A DNA stretch of 40,583 nt, taken from Bacillota bacterium. Lineage in GTDB: Bacteria > Bacillota > Clostridia > Christensenellales > SZUA-584. The position numbers and the translations under genes are program-made. Positions 25,733 through 33,041 of the stretch are shown here, in pieces; within the stretch, counting starts at the first letter, position 1; the number at the start of each line of letters is the position of its first letter. Location of the stretch: NCBI GenBank assembly GCA_023460085.1, contig JAEWRI010000048.1:1-40583 (forward strand), read 5' to 3'. The notes below the pieces were generated by a model, which was given only the letters and a program-made list of their open reading frames with translations, did no database searches and was not told the origin of the DNA.

Positions 25733-25749
25733 GCCGGAAAGCATCCGGC
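25733..25749 (-). terminator. Hairpin after the GH2 gene
   Basis: GCCGGA (25733-25738) pairs with TCCGGC (25744-25749), followed on the minus strand by TCTTTG. It lies between the GH2 stop and the recombinase promoter and probably insulates the recombinase from vegetative transcription. Confidence 0.55.
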
Positions 25750-25778
25750 CCCGAAAACCTGATTTACTTGCTGTGCGG

Positions 25779-27545
25779 TCAGCCGCCCGCTTTGCGCAGT
25801 GCTTCGTTGATGCGCCGCGCCGTTTCTGCGTCCAGCTTCGCCGCCTCGCGGTCGTACGTGAACACGCCGTTGATCTCGTCCTCCACGTCGCTGACCTGCG
25901 TATAGATGGCCGCAGTCAGTCCGCGCCGCACGGCGGGCAGCACTTCGCGCCGATACAGCGCCTCCACCGCTTCGCTCATAGCCTGCGCGTCCGCATACAT
26001 ACGGTAGCCGAACAGCTTATCCGACGCCATATGGCCCGCAGACGGGCAGCTGTAGCCGCCGAACTCGGTAAGCGCCTGTGCGCGCCCCTCCGGATCGCGG
26101 CGCATCCGATACTTCTTATAATAGATGTGGCGGCTGCAAAAGTCGCCGCAGCGCTGATCGTGCCATCCGCTCACCGCGTCGATGGGCCGCGTGGAATCCA
26201 GTCCGCGCAGCTTCTCCGTGATGCGGCGGGCGTCAAACTGGCCCCAGCCCTCGTTGAACGGCACCCACACCGCGAGGCTGACCACGTTATACAGCAGCGC
26301 AACGGTGCGCTCCATGTCGGCTTCGAAGACCGCGCGCCCCGCCGCGTCTCCGCGCCCGAAGCGCCCATGGCGGCTGTCGCGCAGGCGCACGCCCACGTAC
26401 GGCAGCCACTGCGTCACCATGGGGCTGTAGGGCCCGCCGCCGCTCACGAAGTCCTGCCAGACCAGAATGCCCAGCCGGTCGCAGTGATAGTACCAGCGAA
26501 GCGATTCTATCTTGATATGCTTGCGCAGCATGTTGAAGCCCATGCGCTTGATCTCGGACAGCTCCCACACCATTGCCTCGTCATCGGGCGCTGTGTAGAG
26601 GCCGTCACTCCAGTAGCCCTGATCCAGCAGTCCCGTATGGAACAGGGGCTGGCCATTGAGCATCAGCCGCGCATGCCCGTCCGCGCCGCGCGTGACACCA
26701 AACTCGCGCATTCCGAAATAGCTCTCCACGGCATCCCATCCGGCTTCGACGCGAACCGTGTACAGAAACGGATCTTCCGGGCTCCAGCTTCGAAAATCTT
26801 TGAGCTTTATTGTGATTTTCGTGCCGGAGAAATTCTCCTCCGCCACCAGCTGTGCGTCGGCAAAAACGCGGATGCGGCCTTCCGGCGGCGGCTGCCCCGC
26901 CCAGTCCAGTTCGAAATCCACCGACGCGTCGCGCCAGCGCGGCGTGACGCGCAGCGCGCGGATATACTGCGGCGGCACCGCCTCCGCCCACACCGTCTGC
27001 CAGATGCCGCTCTGCGCGGTATACCAGATGCCTCCGCGCTTCAGCTTCTGCTTGCCGTAGGCTTGGCTGCCCATGTCGGAGGCGTCCGTCACGCCCACGA
27101 CGAGCTCGTTTTCGCCCTTTCGCAGCAGTTCCGTCACATCAAACGCAAAAGGCCAATAGCCGCCCTCATGCGCTCCCGCGAGGTGTCCGTTCAGCGACAC
27201 CACGCAGCGCTGATCCACCGCGCCGAAGTGCAGCAGCACGCGCTGCCCGCGCGGTGCGTCGAAGCGCACGCTGCGCCGGTACCACAGCGTCTGCCCGGGC
27301 CGCAGCTGGCGCATGACGCCCGAAAGCAGGCTCTCGGGAGAAAACGGCACCACGATTTCTCCGTCGTATTGTTTTGGCTCCGGCTCCGAAGCGGGCCGTA
27401 TCGCATATTCCCAGATGCCGTTGAGGCACTGCCATGCCTCGCGCTTCAGCTGCGGACGCGGATATTCAGCCAGCGGACAGTTTCTGTCCAGCACGCGCCC
27501 CCAGCGCGTATAAAGCGCATGCATTTCGGGCTGCTTCTTCCCCAT
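25779..27545 (-). CDS. GH2-family glycoside hydrolase
   Basis: This 588-residue retaining glycosidase has an N-terminal jelly-roll sugar-binding domain (LNGIWEYAI, VSLNGHLAGAHEGGYWPF), an immunoglobulin-like domain and a barrel. The acid/base glutamate is in VPFNEGWGQFD and the nucleophile glutamate in ALTEFGGYS. Length is that of short beta-glucuronidase/beta-galactosidase-type members. No signal peptide is present, so it is cytoplasmic and would act on sugars imported by the adjacent MFS transporter. ATG at 27545 or GTG at 27554 are both possible; GGTGG precedes the former. The sugar specificity cannot be told. Confidence 0.9.
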   Translation of the reverse strand: MGKKQPEMHALYTRWGRVLDRNCPLAEYPRPQLKREAWQCLNGIWEYAIRPASEPEPKQYDGEIVVPFSPESLLSGVMRQLRPGQTLWYRRSVRFDAPRGQRVLLHFGAVDQRCVVSLNGHLAGAHEGGYWPFAFDVTELLRKGENELVVGVTDASDMGSQAYGKQKLKRGGIWYTAQSGIWQTVWAEAVPPQYIRALRVTPRWRDASVDFELDWAGQPPPEGRIRVFADAQLVAEENFSGTKITIKLKDFRSWSPEDPFLYTVRVEAGWDAVESYFGMREFGVTRGADGHARLMLNGQPLFHTGLLDQGYWSDGLYTAPDDEAMVWELSEIKRMGFNMLRKHIKIESLRWYYHCDRLGILVWQDFVSGGGPYSPMVTQWLPYVGVRLRDSRHGRFGRGDAAGRAVFEADMERTVALLYNVVSLAVWVPFNEGWGQFDARRITEKLRGLDSTRPIDAVSGWHDQRCGDFCSRHIYYKKYRMRRDPEGRAQALTEFGGYSCPSAGHMASDKLFGYRMYADAQAMSEAVEALYRREVLPAVRRGLTAAIYTQVSDVEDEINGVFTYDREAAKLDAETARRINEALRKAGG

Positions 27546-27547
27546 GC

Positions 27548-28567
27548 TTACCACCGATTCTCCGCGTGCTCGCAGAACGCCAGCACATCCTTAATTTCCT
27601 TCTTTGTTCCGTCCTCCAGCAGCACATAGCCGTTCCAGCGCCCGTGTACCTGATGGCACTGCGTCTGTATGAACGCGATTTTGGTGCGCGTAAAGTGATC
27701 GAACACCGGCGTCATCGTGAGGTCGAAATGCCCCGTCTCGTCGCGGAAGCGCCACGGCGCGGTGTAGTTCCCTGCGTCGCGCTCCACATCCAGCGCGCCC
27801 AGCTTCACGGCTTTGCCGTTCCAGAAGAACATGTTCTCCGACGCGTGGGTGAGATCCCCGAAGCCCCATCCAATGTTGAACCCGAAGCGGTCGCCGCCGA
27901 CAAACGCCCCGCCGTTGCCCCAGAACCATTCCTGAGAGAACGGCCAGACGCCGCGCCCCCAGTCCATCACGGCGGTATCGTTTCCGCTCATCTCCACGCG
28001 CATGTCGCCTATCTGCGCATGGCCGCGCACGCCGAAGAAGTTCTCCTTGCAGTTGAGGTAGAACTGATTCGGTTTGGCGAACGGCGTCGCAATCACCATC
28101 TTATCGTTGCCCGCGTCTTTGCTCAGCGTGATGTCAATGTCCGCGCTGCCCGCCGCCTTATCCCGCGCGGTGAACACGAGATGCCGCGTCCTGTCGTCCA
28201 TCGTAAAGCGCATCTCGTAATCCTTGCCCTGCGCGTGCAGCACGCCGGAGTCCTCCGGGCTTTTCGGCATGCGAAGGCTGCGCAGCGGCAGCGCCTTCAT
28301 GCGCGACACCACGCGCGTCTGCCCGGTCTTCACGGAGAACAGCGTCGCCGCGAAGTTGGCGACGTACGACACGTGTCCGAACGTCAGCTGGAGAATATAC
28401 TCCCCCGCGCAGATTTGATAGAAGTCCCACTCCTTCAGCGCGAAGGGGCGCGCATGGATGCGCTTCGAATCGTATTCGAACACCATGCGTGTGGCATAGC
28501 CCGGCTGGATAAGCGTTCCCTTTTTGTCCAGCAGCGGCTGGACCTCTCTGATTTCCTCTTCCATCAT
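27548..28567 (-). CDS. DUF2804 family protein
   Basis: This 339-residue protein matches the DUF2804 pattern: LLDKKGTLIQPGYA near the start, many aromatic strands, and conserved stretches such as FFGVRGHAQIGDM and VMDWGRGVWPFSQEWFWGN. The aromatic, beta-rich composition suggests a lipocalin-like fold that could bind a hydrophobic or glycan ligand; no reaction is known to me. The start overlaps the MFS stop by ATGA, and its end lies next to the GH2 start, so it belongs to a sugar-related operon. Confidence 0.85.
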   Translation of the reverse strand: MMEEEIREVQPLLDKKGTLIQPGYATRMVFEYDSKRIHARPFALKEWDFYQICAGEYILQLTFGHVSYVANFAATLFSVKTGQTRVVSRMKALPLRSLRMPKSPEDSGVLHAQGKDYEMRFTMDDRTRHLVFTARDKAAGSADIDITLSKDAGNDKMVIATPFAKPNQFYLNCKENFFGVRGHAQIGDMRVEMSGNDTAVMDWGRGVWPFSQEWFWGNGGAFVGGDRFGFNIGWGFGDLTHASENMFFWNGKAVKLGALDVERDAGNYTAPWRFRDETGHFDLTMTPVFDHFTRTKIAFIQTQCHQVHGRWNGYVLLEDGTKKEIKDVLAFCEHAENRW

Positions 28568-29940
28568 TGTGCCTCCTTTGCGCTCTCGCGGATGCGCCGC
28601 CGGTATTCCTGCGCGGCGAAGTACAGCGGTACGAATGCCGCGACGAGTATGATTGCCGCCCAGAGGAATATGGCCTCGGTCGGAATGTTCTCCTCAATGC
28701 CGAAATCATTGATGAAGGTGCCGGTACCCGTCTTAATGATGATGTTGGCGATCACCGTGCCGATGATCATGGGAATCAGTGTGAAGAACGCCACGCGCAC
28801 GCCCTCGAACTGGCCGCGGCTTTCCGCGGGATAGAGCTGCTTCACCCACATCGTGGTGGACTGCGCGATCAGCACATACCCGCTGCCTACCAGAAACACG
28901 CCGAACAGCGGCACAGCGTTGCTTGCGGAGAATACGTTTGAAGGATCCACCATTCCCGGCCGCGCAAAGAAGTAGAGCACCCAGAGACCTATCATATCAA
29001 GCACTATCGCGACGGTTGCGACAAGCGGCGTCTTGTTGCGGTTGATGAGGAATATCGCCGGAATCGCGAGCACCATCGCCGCAGCCAGCGCGACCCCCTC
29101 GATGAGACCCATGCTGAATTCCGTGAAGCCGAGGTAGTAGATCAGCCAGTTGCCCATGTGCACGAAATAGATGTTGAACGGGATGAAAAACAGCGTGGTG
29201 GCGACGCAGACAAGAATCATCTCACTTTTAGAGAAAAAGCCCTTTAGCCGAAACACCGACAAAAACTGCTTTAAAAAGCTGCCCTGCCGGTTGGGCTTCA
29301 GCGTGGGCGCGTCCTTCATGACGACAAGCGAGAGAAACCCCATTGCGATGACGAACAGCCCCATCGCCCAGAAGAGGCGCTGGTAGTTGCTGTTGTCGCC
29401 TATCAGCGCGCCGCCCAGCACCGTGCCGACAATCGTGCCGATGACGGGCTGCGTCGCCAGCGCAGCGCCCAGCTGGCCGCGGTTGCGCTCCGTGGTAACG
29501 TCGTTGATCCACGCGTTGTAGCCCGAGTCGTTGCCCATGGAACCGAAGAAGCTCATCACGTCGTCCGCAATGATAACGAGCACCCCGGCGAGCACCGCCA
29601 GCTTCGCGCCCTCGCCCACGATACCCTTCTCGATAAACTCGGTCATGCCGAACGCAATGGTGAACAGCCCCCAGAGTATGTACCCGATGGCGATGTACTT
29701 GCGGCGCGTACCCTTACGATCGGACAGCGTACCGAAAAAGAACGTGGAAAATGTCGTCACGAGTGCGCTGGTGATCACCATCAGCGTGACTATTGTAGAG
29801 TCCCTGGCGATTTTGGCGTAAACGAATGTGTTGAACCATTGATTCTCCATGTTCCAGCAGAGCTGCCCCGCAAGCCCCAGGCCCCATACCAGCGTCCATA
29901 GCCGTCCCTTGCCAATCAGCTTGTCCTTCGCTTCCTTCAT
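28564..29940 (-). CDS. Major facilitator superfamily transporter (sugar-type)
   Basis: This 458-residue membrane protein has about twelve hydrophobic segments. The MFS signature GTLSDRKGTRRKYIAIGY follows the second helix. The amphipathic start and WNMENQWFNTFVYAKI resemble sugar:cation symporters. The ATG at 29940 follows GAAGGGGAAG and overlaps the stop of a 29-codon leader ORF. With DUF2804 and GH2 it probably imports the substrate of the glycosidase. Confidence 0.88.
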   Translation of the reverse strand: MKEAKDKLIGKGRLWTLVWGLGLAGQLCWNMENQWFNTFVYAKIARDSTIVTLMVITSALVTTFSTFFFGTLSDRKGTRRKYIAIGYILWGLFTIAFGMTEFIEKGIVGEGAKLAVLAGVLVIIADDVMSFFGSMGNDSGYNAWINDVTTERNRGQLGAALATQPVIGTIVGTVLGGALIGDNSNYQRLFWAMGLFVIAMGFLSLVVMKDAPTLKPNRQGSFLKQFLSVFRLKGFFSKSEMILVCVATTLFFIPFNIYFVHMGNWLIYYLGFTEFSMGLIEGVALAAAMVLAIPAIFLINRNKTPLVATVAIVLDMIGLWVLYFFARPGMVDPSNVFSASNAVPLFGVFLVGSGYVLIAQSTTMWVKQLYPAESRGQFEGVRVAFFTLIPMIIGTVIANIIIKTGTGTFINDFGIEENIPTEAIFLWAAIILVAAFVPLYFAAQEYRRRIRESAKEAQ

Positions 29941-30026
29941 GCCCGTCTTCCCCTTCGCCTTATTGACGCGCGGCAAAACAGTACCCGGCTGCAGCCCGGG
30001 CGATCAGCATCGGTGTCATGTTTCAT
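29937..30026 (-). CDS. 29-codon leader ORF upstream of the MFS gene
   Basis: A start at 30026 has an excellent AGGAGG site eight bases upstream. The arginine-rich 29-residue reading ends in an ATGA overlap with the MFS start. A palindromic GC-rich stem (CCCGG, GCTGCAG, CCGGG) lies inside it. It may be a translated leader that couples or attenuates the transporter. An alternative is that the transporter starts at an upstream TTG, leaving this as chance. Confidence 0.4.
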   Translation of the reverse strand: MKHDTDADRPGCSRVLFCRASIRRRGRRA

Positions 30027-30403
30027 GCCAAGCGCCTCCTATTTAATTGTGATGCAAATGGAAATCAAATGCTTATATGTATGATAACAAGATGCCGCGC
30101 GCGTGTCAACTTTCACGAGGCCGTATATGCGCTGAAGTCGGCTGTACACTCGCGGATATGGGCCGGCGCTGCTGCCGGGTCCGGCGGGGTTTAAAGAGTT
30201 GTTCAGCGCGCAGCGGTATTCTGTTAATCCCTCGGAAGCCGCTGGTTATCCAGGCCTTCTCTCCCCGTTTCCCCAGTATGCCGCATCCGCCTGGTGCACG
30301 TGCGTTTTATGCCATCATACCATCGCAGAGCGCCGGGGGGGGAATACCGAGGAACATACCATTCACGGCTCAATTTATCAGTTGCGCGTGCGGCTTCGCA
30401 GCA
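30027..30403. other. Gene-poor right end of the element
   Basis: This stretch contains the promoter of the MFS operon, a run of about eight G residues near 30337, and the P arm at 30381-30403. No protein-coding frame with a ribosome binding site or recognisable product was found on either strand. The cotJC 5' frame continues 11 codons into it and stops at 30370. Confidence 0.6.
30081..30109 (-). promoter_or_regulatory. Sigma-A promoter of the MFS/DUF2804/GH2 operon
   Basis: TTGACA (minus strand, 30104-30109) and TATCAT (30081-30086) with 17-base spacing point at the leader ORF and MFS gene. Confidence 0.8.
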
Positions 30404-30428
30404 TCTGCTGCCATGTTCTCATACAAAT
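30381..30428 (-). other. Right recombination junction (att site) of the cotJC element
   Basis: The core GCAGCAGA (minus strand, 30404-30411) separates the cotJC half-site (30406-30428) from the element P arm (30381-30403), which ends in GCGCAAC. The arm is a 19 of 23 inverted copy of 354-376. Bringing the two arms together around GA would make a 48-bp near-palindromic attP. The matching attB is cotJC coding sequence and has little symmetry. Confidence 0.85.
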
Positions 30429-30810
30429 CGGTGATGGGGTCTCCCTTGGACTGCAGCGCCGCCGCCGTGAAAGGCATGCCGGATGCGCTTGTCGGATAGA
30501 CGCCCTTGCCATGGTCCACATAATAGGGCGCCATGCCGCCCTCCTGAATCTGTTTCATGGTTGCGCCTTCGCTGAGCTGCCGCACCATTGCCCCTACCAT
30601 TTCAAGGTGGCCAAGCTCTTCGGTCCCAATGTCGTTCAGCGTGGCTTTGGCCTCGGGCGTCACCATCGCAAAACGCTGGCTGAGATACCGCACCGACGCG
30701 CCCAGCTCCCCGTCCGGTCCTCCGTACTGCGTAACGATAAGGCTCGCCATGCGCGGATCGGGCCGCTTTATTTTAATGGGGTACTGCAGCTTCTTATCAT
30801 ACATCCACAT
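30404..30810 (-). CDS. cotJC: cotJC 5' segment (N-terminal part of split spore-coat Mn catalase)
   Basis: Translation from 30810 gives 135 residues of CotJC: MWMYDKKLQYPIKIKRPDPR at the start, the glutamate E35, the first ExxH metal motif in GTEELGHLEM (E65, H68) and GDPITDLYENMAA at the junction. In the integrated state the frame runs into the element, adds 11 unrelated codons and stops at 30370, giving a 146-residue product lacking the second half of the metal site. GGGAGG precedes the start, and the ATG overlaps the cotJB stop (TAATG). Switching at the core to 162-353 restores AAEQKARSTYEYL and a full-length protein. Confidence 0.93.
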
Positions 30811-31082
30811 TATTTTTCCTCCCGTGACAAATCAAAATTAAATTGCTTCTGCCACGGCCACGGATCGTCGATCCATTGCCATGGGGTCCGGCTCGGCGAG
30901 AACTGAGACAGCAATCCGTACTGCTGCTCGTACTGCTCCCGCAGCGTTTTCGCCTCCTTGACCACCGCGTTGTATTTCTGTATCGCTTCCTTGTCGTCCG
31001 GATGCGTGTTGAGGTAAAGGTGCAGATCGAGTGTATAGAAATCCAGCGCGGACAGGCGCTGCAACATTTCGTCTCTGTTCAT
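30810..31082 (-). CDS. cotJB: Spore coat protein CotJB
   Basis: This 90-residue protein matches CotJB: the helical LSALDFYTLDLHLYLNTHP near the start and the tryptophan-rich end WQWIDDPWPWQ. It is a component of the inner spore coat made in the mother cell. It begins one base after cotJA and overlaps cotJC by one base, the classic cotJABC order. Confidence 0.93.
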   Translation of the reverse strand: MNRDEMLQRLSALDFYTLDLHLYLNTHPDDKEAIQKYNAVVKEAKTLREQYEQQYGLLSQFSPSRTPWQWIDDPWPWQKQFNFDLSREEK

Positions 31083-31083
31083 A

Positions 31084-31281
31084 TTACACGTCCCCCATCA
31101 TCTTTCTTTCCCAGCCGGATACCGCATATATCGCCGGGGCTATGGTGCCCTTGTTCAACGCGGCAAGAGGCGTAAACGTGGTGCACAGCTTTTCGAACGG
31201 CACATAGGCCTGCGCCAGCTGCACATCCTTGATGACCGTTTCCTGCGGCACGCATTGCGCCGTATCAGGATAATTGTCCAT
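31084..31281 (-). CDS. cotJA: Spore coat protein CotJA
   Basis: This 65-residue protein has the CotJA core LAQAYVPFEKLCTTFTPLAALNKGTI. The start MDNYPDTAQ at 31281 follows GAAGG; an upstream start at 31326 lacks a site. It is the first gene of the cotJ operon, which in Bacillus subtilis is transcribed in the mother cell by sigma-E. A clear sigma-E promoter was not resolved upstream here. Confidence 0.9.
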   Translation of the reverse strand: MDNYPDTAQCVPQETVIKDVQLAQAYVPFEKLCTTFTPLAALNKGTIAPAIYAVSGWERKMMGDV

Positions 31282-31342
31282 AATCCTTCGTCTCCCTTCT
31301 GTATATAAGCACCGCTCATATACCATACTATGACTCTATACT

Positions 31343-31372
31343 GAGAGTGTGCAAAGCGAGAGTGTGCAAAGC
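31343..31372. repeat. Two tandem 15-bp repeats upstream of cotJA
   Basis: GAGAGTGTGCAAAGC occurs twice head to tail at 31343-31357 and 31358-31372. It lies between the NlpC terminator and cotJA and may be a regulator site or a chance duplication. Confidence 0.8.
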
Positions 31373-31383
31373 GATAAACGAAA

Positions 31384-31415
31384 GCCCGCTCAAATTCTCC
31401 TGAGCGGGCTTCTTC
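31384..31415 (-). terminator. Terminator of the NlpC/P60 gene
   Basis: GCCCGCTCA (31384-31392) pairs perfectly with TGAGCGGGC (31401-31409); T-rich tails follow on both strands. It separates the NlpC gene from the cotJ operon. Confidence 0.85.
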
Positions 31416-31446
31416 CCCAATGATATCCCTTTTGTCGCGATTGCGC

Positions 31447-32847
31447 TTACTCCTCCGGCCCCGCAGGCCCTTCCGCCGTTGCGGCTGCCTCCTGATAGGG
31501 ACGGGCGCAAAGCGCGAGACGCCATTCCCCGCCGCTCCATACGGGGCGGATCACGACGCACCCCTTGGAGGAGCTTGCCTCGATGAGCATGCCGTTGCCA
31601 ATGTAGACGCCCGCGTGGTGGATTTCACGCCACCGTCCGCAATGGCATGTCGTTTTAGACCAGTAAAGCAGATCTCCCGGCTGCAGATCCTCCTGGTCGA
31701 TAATGTATCCGTTATTGTAGCAGTATTTCGCCTGCTCCACAGAGGATGTAGGGATGGTGATTCCCGCCTGCTTGTACGCCCAGTAGGCAAAGTATGAGCA
31801 GTCTACATAGTCCCCTGAGCCCCTTCTGCCGCGGGAATACGGGTCGCCCACGCGCGTCAGCGCCGCCTCGACGATGGTCGTGCCCACTTTCCCCGGTTCC
31901 AGCCCCGCGATAATTTCAGAAAGCTCTTCGGAATTGAGCCCGGAATACAGATCCACGCCCAAAAGCGCGGCGAACGTCATATAATAGTCCGGCGACATCA
32001 GCTTGTCCAGCTGATTCTGCGAGTCCCGGCTCCACCCTAGCTGCTTCGCATACTCCACACAATCCAGGCTGTCCACCGCGACGCACAGCGTCAGTTTCTT
32101 CGTTACCACCGCCGCGGCACTTTCCGTCGCGTCGGCGCTCTGCGCAGCCGAGGTCTCGGTGGATACCCGGCTGGTGATAACCACACGGTTCATTTGATCG
32201 TGGATATCGCTCAGCAGCGCGTAATCCTGCTCTGTAATCGTGCTGATTTCCCCAATCTCGTACCCTGACTGCACCGCGAAAGCAGCCAGCACATCCGCCC
32301 AGTTGTTCACCGTATCGCTGTCGCCTTCCACGTCGCCGCTGTACAGCACCTCGACGCTGTCGGCGGGAGCACCCAGCTTGGCAACCTCTATCTGTGCGTC
32401 GATGCCGTCCATGAATTCCGCGTTGATCTTCTCCACCGCGGTCTGAACCGTCACCGCGGATGCTGTGAATTCCGACTCGTTCTGTGTGGTGCCGGTGACT
32501 TCGTTCTGGGCCCGCACCGAAGCGGCAGACGCCGTTTGCTGCGCGTTCATAATGCGGTTGTACTGCTCCGCTTTTTCCAGCACGGCTACGCGCGCCGCGT
32601 AAGCGTCCAGCGTCACTGCCTGATTGGACGCCTGTGCTGCCAGCGCGTCCTTCTCCGCGATGAGCGGGGCTGCCTGAGAGGCGGCCCATACCGCGCCGCC
32701 CGCCGCCAGCGCGAAAACCAGCACAACGCTGATGATCCCGGAGAACAACCCCCGGCGCGTTGCGTGAAATGATTTCGCTCTTTTGTTGGCGTCCGACTGA
32801 GACGCTACGGTAATACAATACCGATTTTTCTTTGCAGTTTTTTTCAT
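31447..32847 (-). CDS. Membrane-anchored NlpC/P60 cell-wall hydrolase
   Basis: This 466-residue protein has a basic cytoplasmic start, one membrane segment at about 36-58 (FSGIISVVLVFALAAGGAVW), a long helical Ala/Gln-rich region, and a C-terminal NlpC/P60 peptidase domain from about 335. The catalytic cysteine is in YVDCSYFAYWAY and the histidine in EIHHAGVYIGNG. Such enzymes cut peptide stems of peptidoglycan. The acidic C-terminal end is low complexity. A promoter resembling sigma-E is seen upstream, so a role in spore formation or germination is possible but not shown. Confidence 0.88.
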   Translation of the reverse strand: MKKTAKKNRYCITVASQSDANKRAKSFHATRRGLFSGIISVVLVFALAAGGAVWAASQAAPLIAEKDALAAQASNQAVTLDAYAARVAVLEKAEQYNRIMNAQQTASAASVRAQNEVTGTTQNESEFTASAVTVQTAVEKINAEFMDGIDAQIEVAKLGAPADSVEVLYSGDVEGDSDTVNNWADVLAAFAVQSGYEIGEISTITEQDYALLSDIHDQMNRVVITSRVSTETSAAQSADATESAAAVVTKKLTLCVAVDSLDCVEYAKQLGWSRDSQNQLDKLMSPDYYMTFAALLGVDLYSGLNSEELSEIIAGLEPGKVGTTIVEAALTRVGDPYSRGRRGSGDYVDCSYFAYWAYKQAGITIPTSSVEQAKYCYNNGYIIDQEDLQPGDLLYWSKTTCHCGRWREIHHAGVYIGNGMLIEASSSKGCVVIRPVWSGGEWRLALCARPYQEAAATAEGPAGPEE

Positions 32848-32866
32848 CCATATCTCCAGCTAATTT

Positions 32867-32896
32867 CGCGTATGGTTTATATAAACCGATTTATGT
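32867..32896 (-). promoter_or_regulatory. Possible sigma-E-like promoter and palindrome before the NlpC gene
   Basis: On the minus strand ACATAAA (32890-32896) and CATACGCG (32867-32874) are 15 bases apart, a partial sigma-E match. A perfect 14-bp palindrome GGTTTATATAAACC (32874-32887) lies between them and may be an operator or provide an alternative AT-rich -10. Confidence 0.35.
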
Positions 32897-32960
32897 CTGA
32901 ATAAACGTAAAGCTGCCCCTCATACTGTCGAAATCCGTGCATTTATTGTCGATTCAGTGC

Positions 32961-32989
32961 TTGACCCCGCCTTCGTGCGCGCATATAAT
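32961..32989 (+). promoter_or_regulatory. Sigma-A promoter of the MATE gene
   Basis: TTGACC (32961-32966) and TATAAT (32984-32989) with 17-base spacing match consensus at 11 of 12 positions. Confidence 0.85.
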
Positions 32990-33002
32990 GTAGTGTGTTT
33001 TT

Positions 33003-33031
33003 CCGGGATGCCTGCAATTACAGCATCCGGG
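33003..33031 (+). promoter_or_regulatory. 5' leader hairpin of the MATE gene
   Basis: CCGGGATGC (33003-33011) pairs with GCATCCGGG (33023-33031) with one bulge or mismatch, immediately before the ribosome binding site. It lacks a T-run, so it is more likely a translational or RNA-stability element than a terminator. Confidence 0.5.
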
Positions 33032-33041
33032 ACGGGGGTCT

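Larger units (their letters stand above)
352..30411. mobile_element. 30.05-kb skin-like intervening element inside cotJC
   Basis: The interval between the two GCAGCAGA cores interrupts cotJC, with both halves on the minus strand and in register. Recombination between the cores would release a 30,052-bp circle and leave one intact cotJC. The element has inverted 23-bp P arms at its ends. It encodes a large serine recombinase (23959-25455) whose promoter resembles a sigma-E promoter. The cargo is catabolic and transport genes of the same high GC and gene density as the flanks; no capsid, tail, lysis or replication gene was seen. Known precedents for this arrangement are skin in sigK and SPbeta in spsM of Bacillus subtilis. 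Excision and its timing are inferred, not observed. Confidence 0.9.

Noticed and set aside
25683..27629. Long plus-strand open frame of 648 codons
   Set aside because: It lies antisense to the GH2 gene, has arginine/histidine/alanine-rich low-information sequence and no family motif; an artefact of high GC.
352..30411. Element as a complete prophage
   Set aside because: No capsid, tail, portal, terminase, lysis or phage replication genes were recognised; only the recombinase is phage-like.
162..30810. cotJC halves as ordinary pseudogene remnants
   Set aside because: Both halves lack internal stops, fit to the base at an identical core, and are flanked by attP-like arms and a recombinase gene; random decay would not give this.
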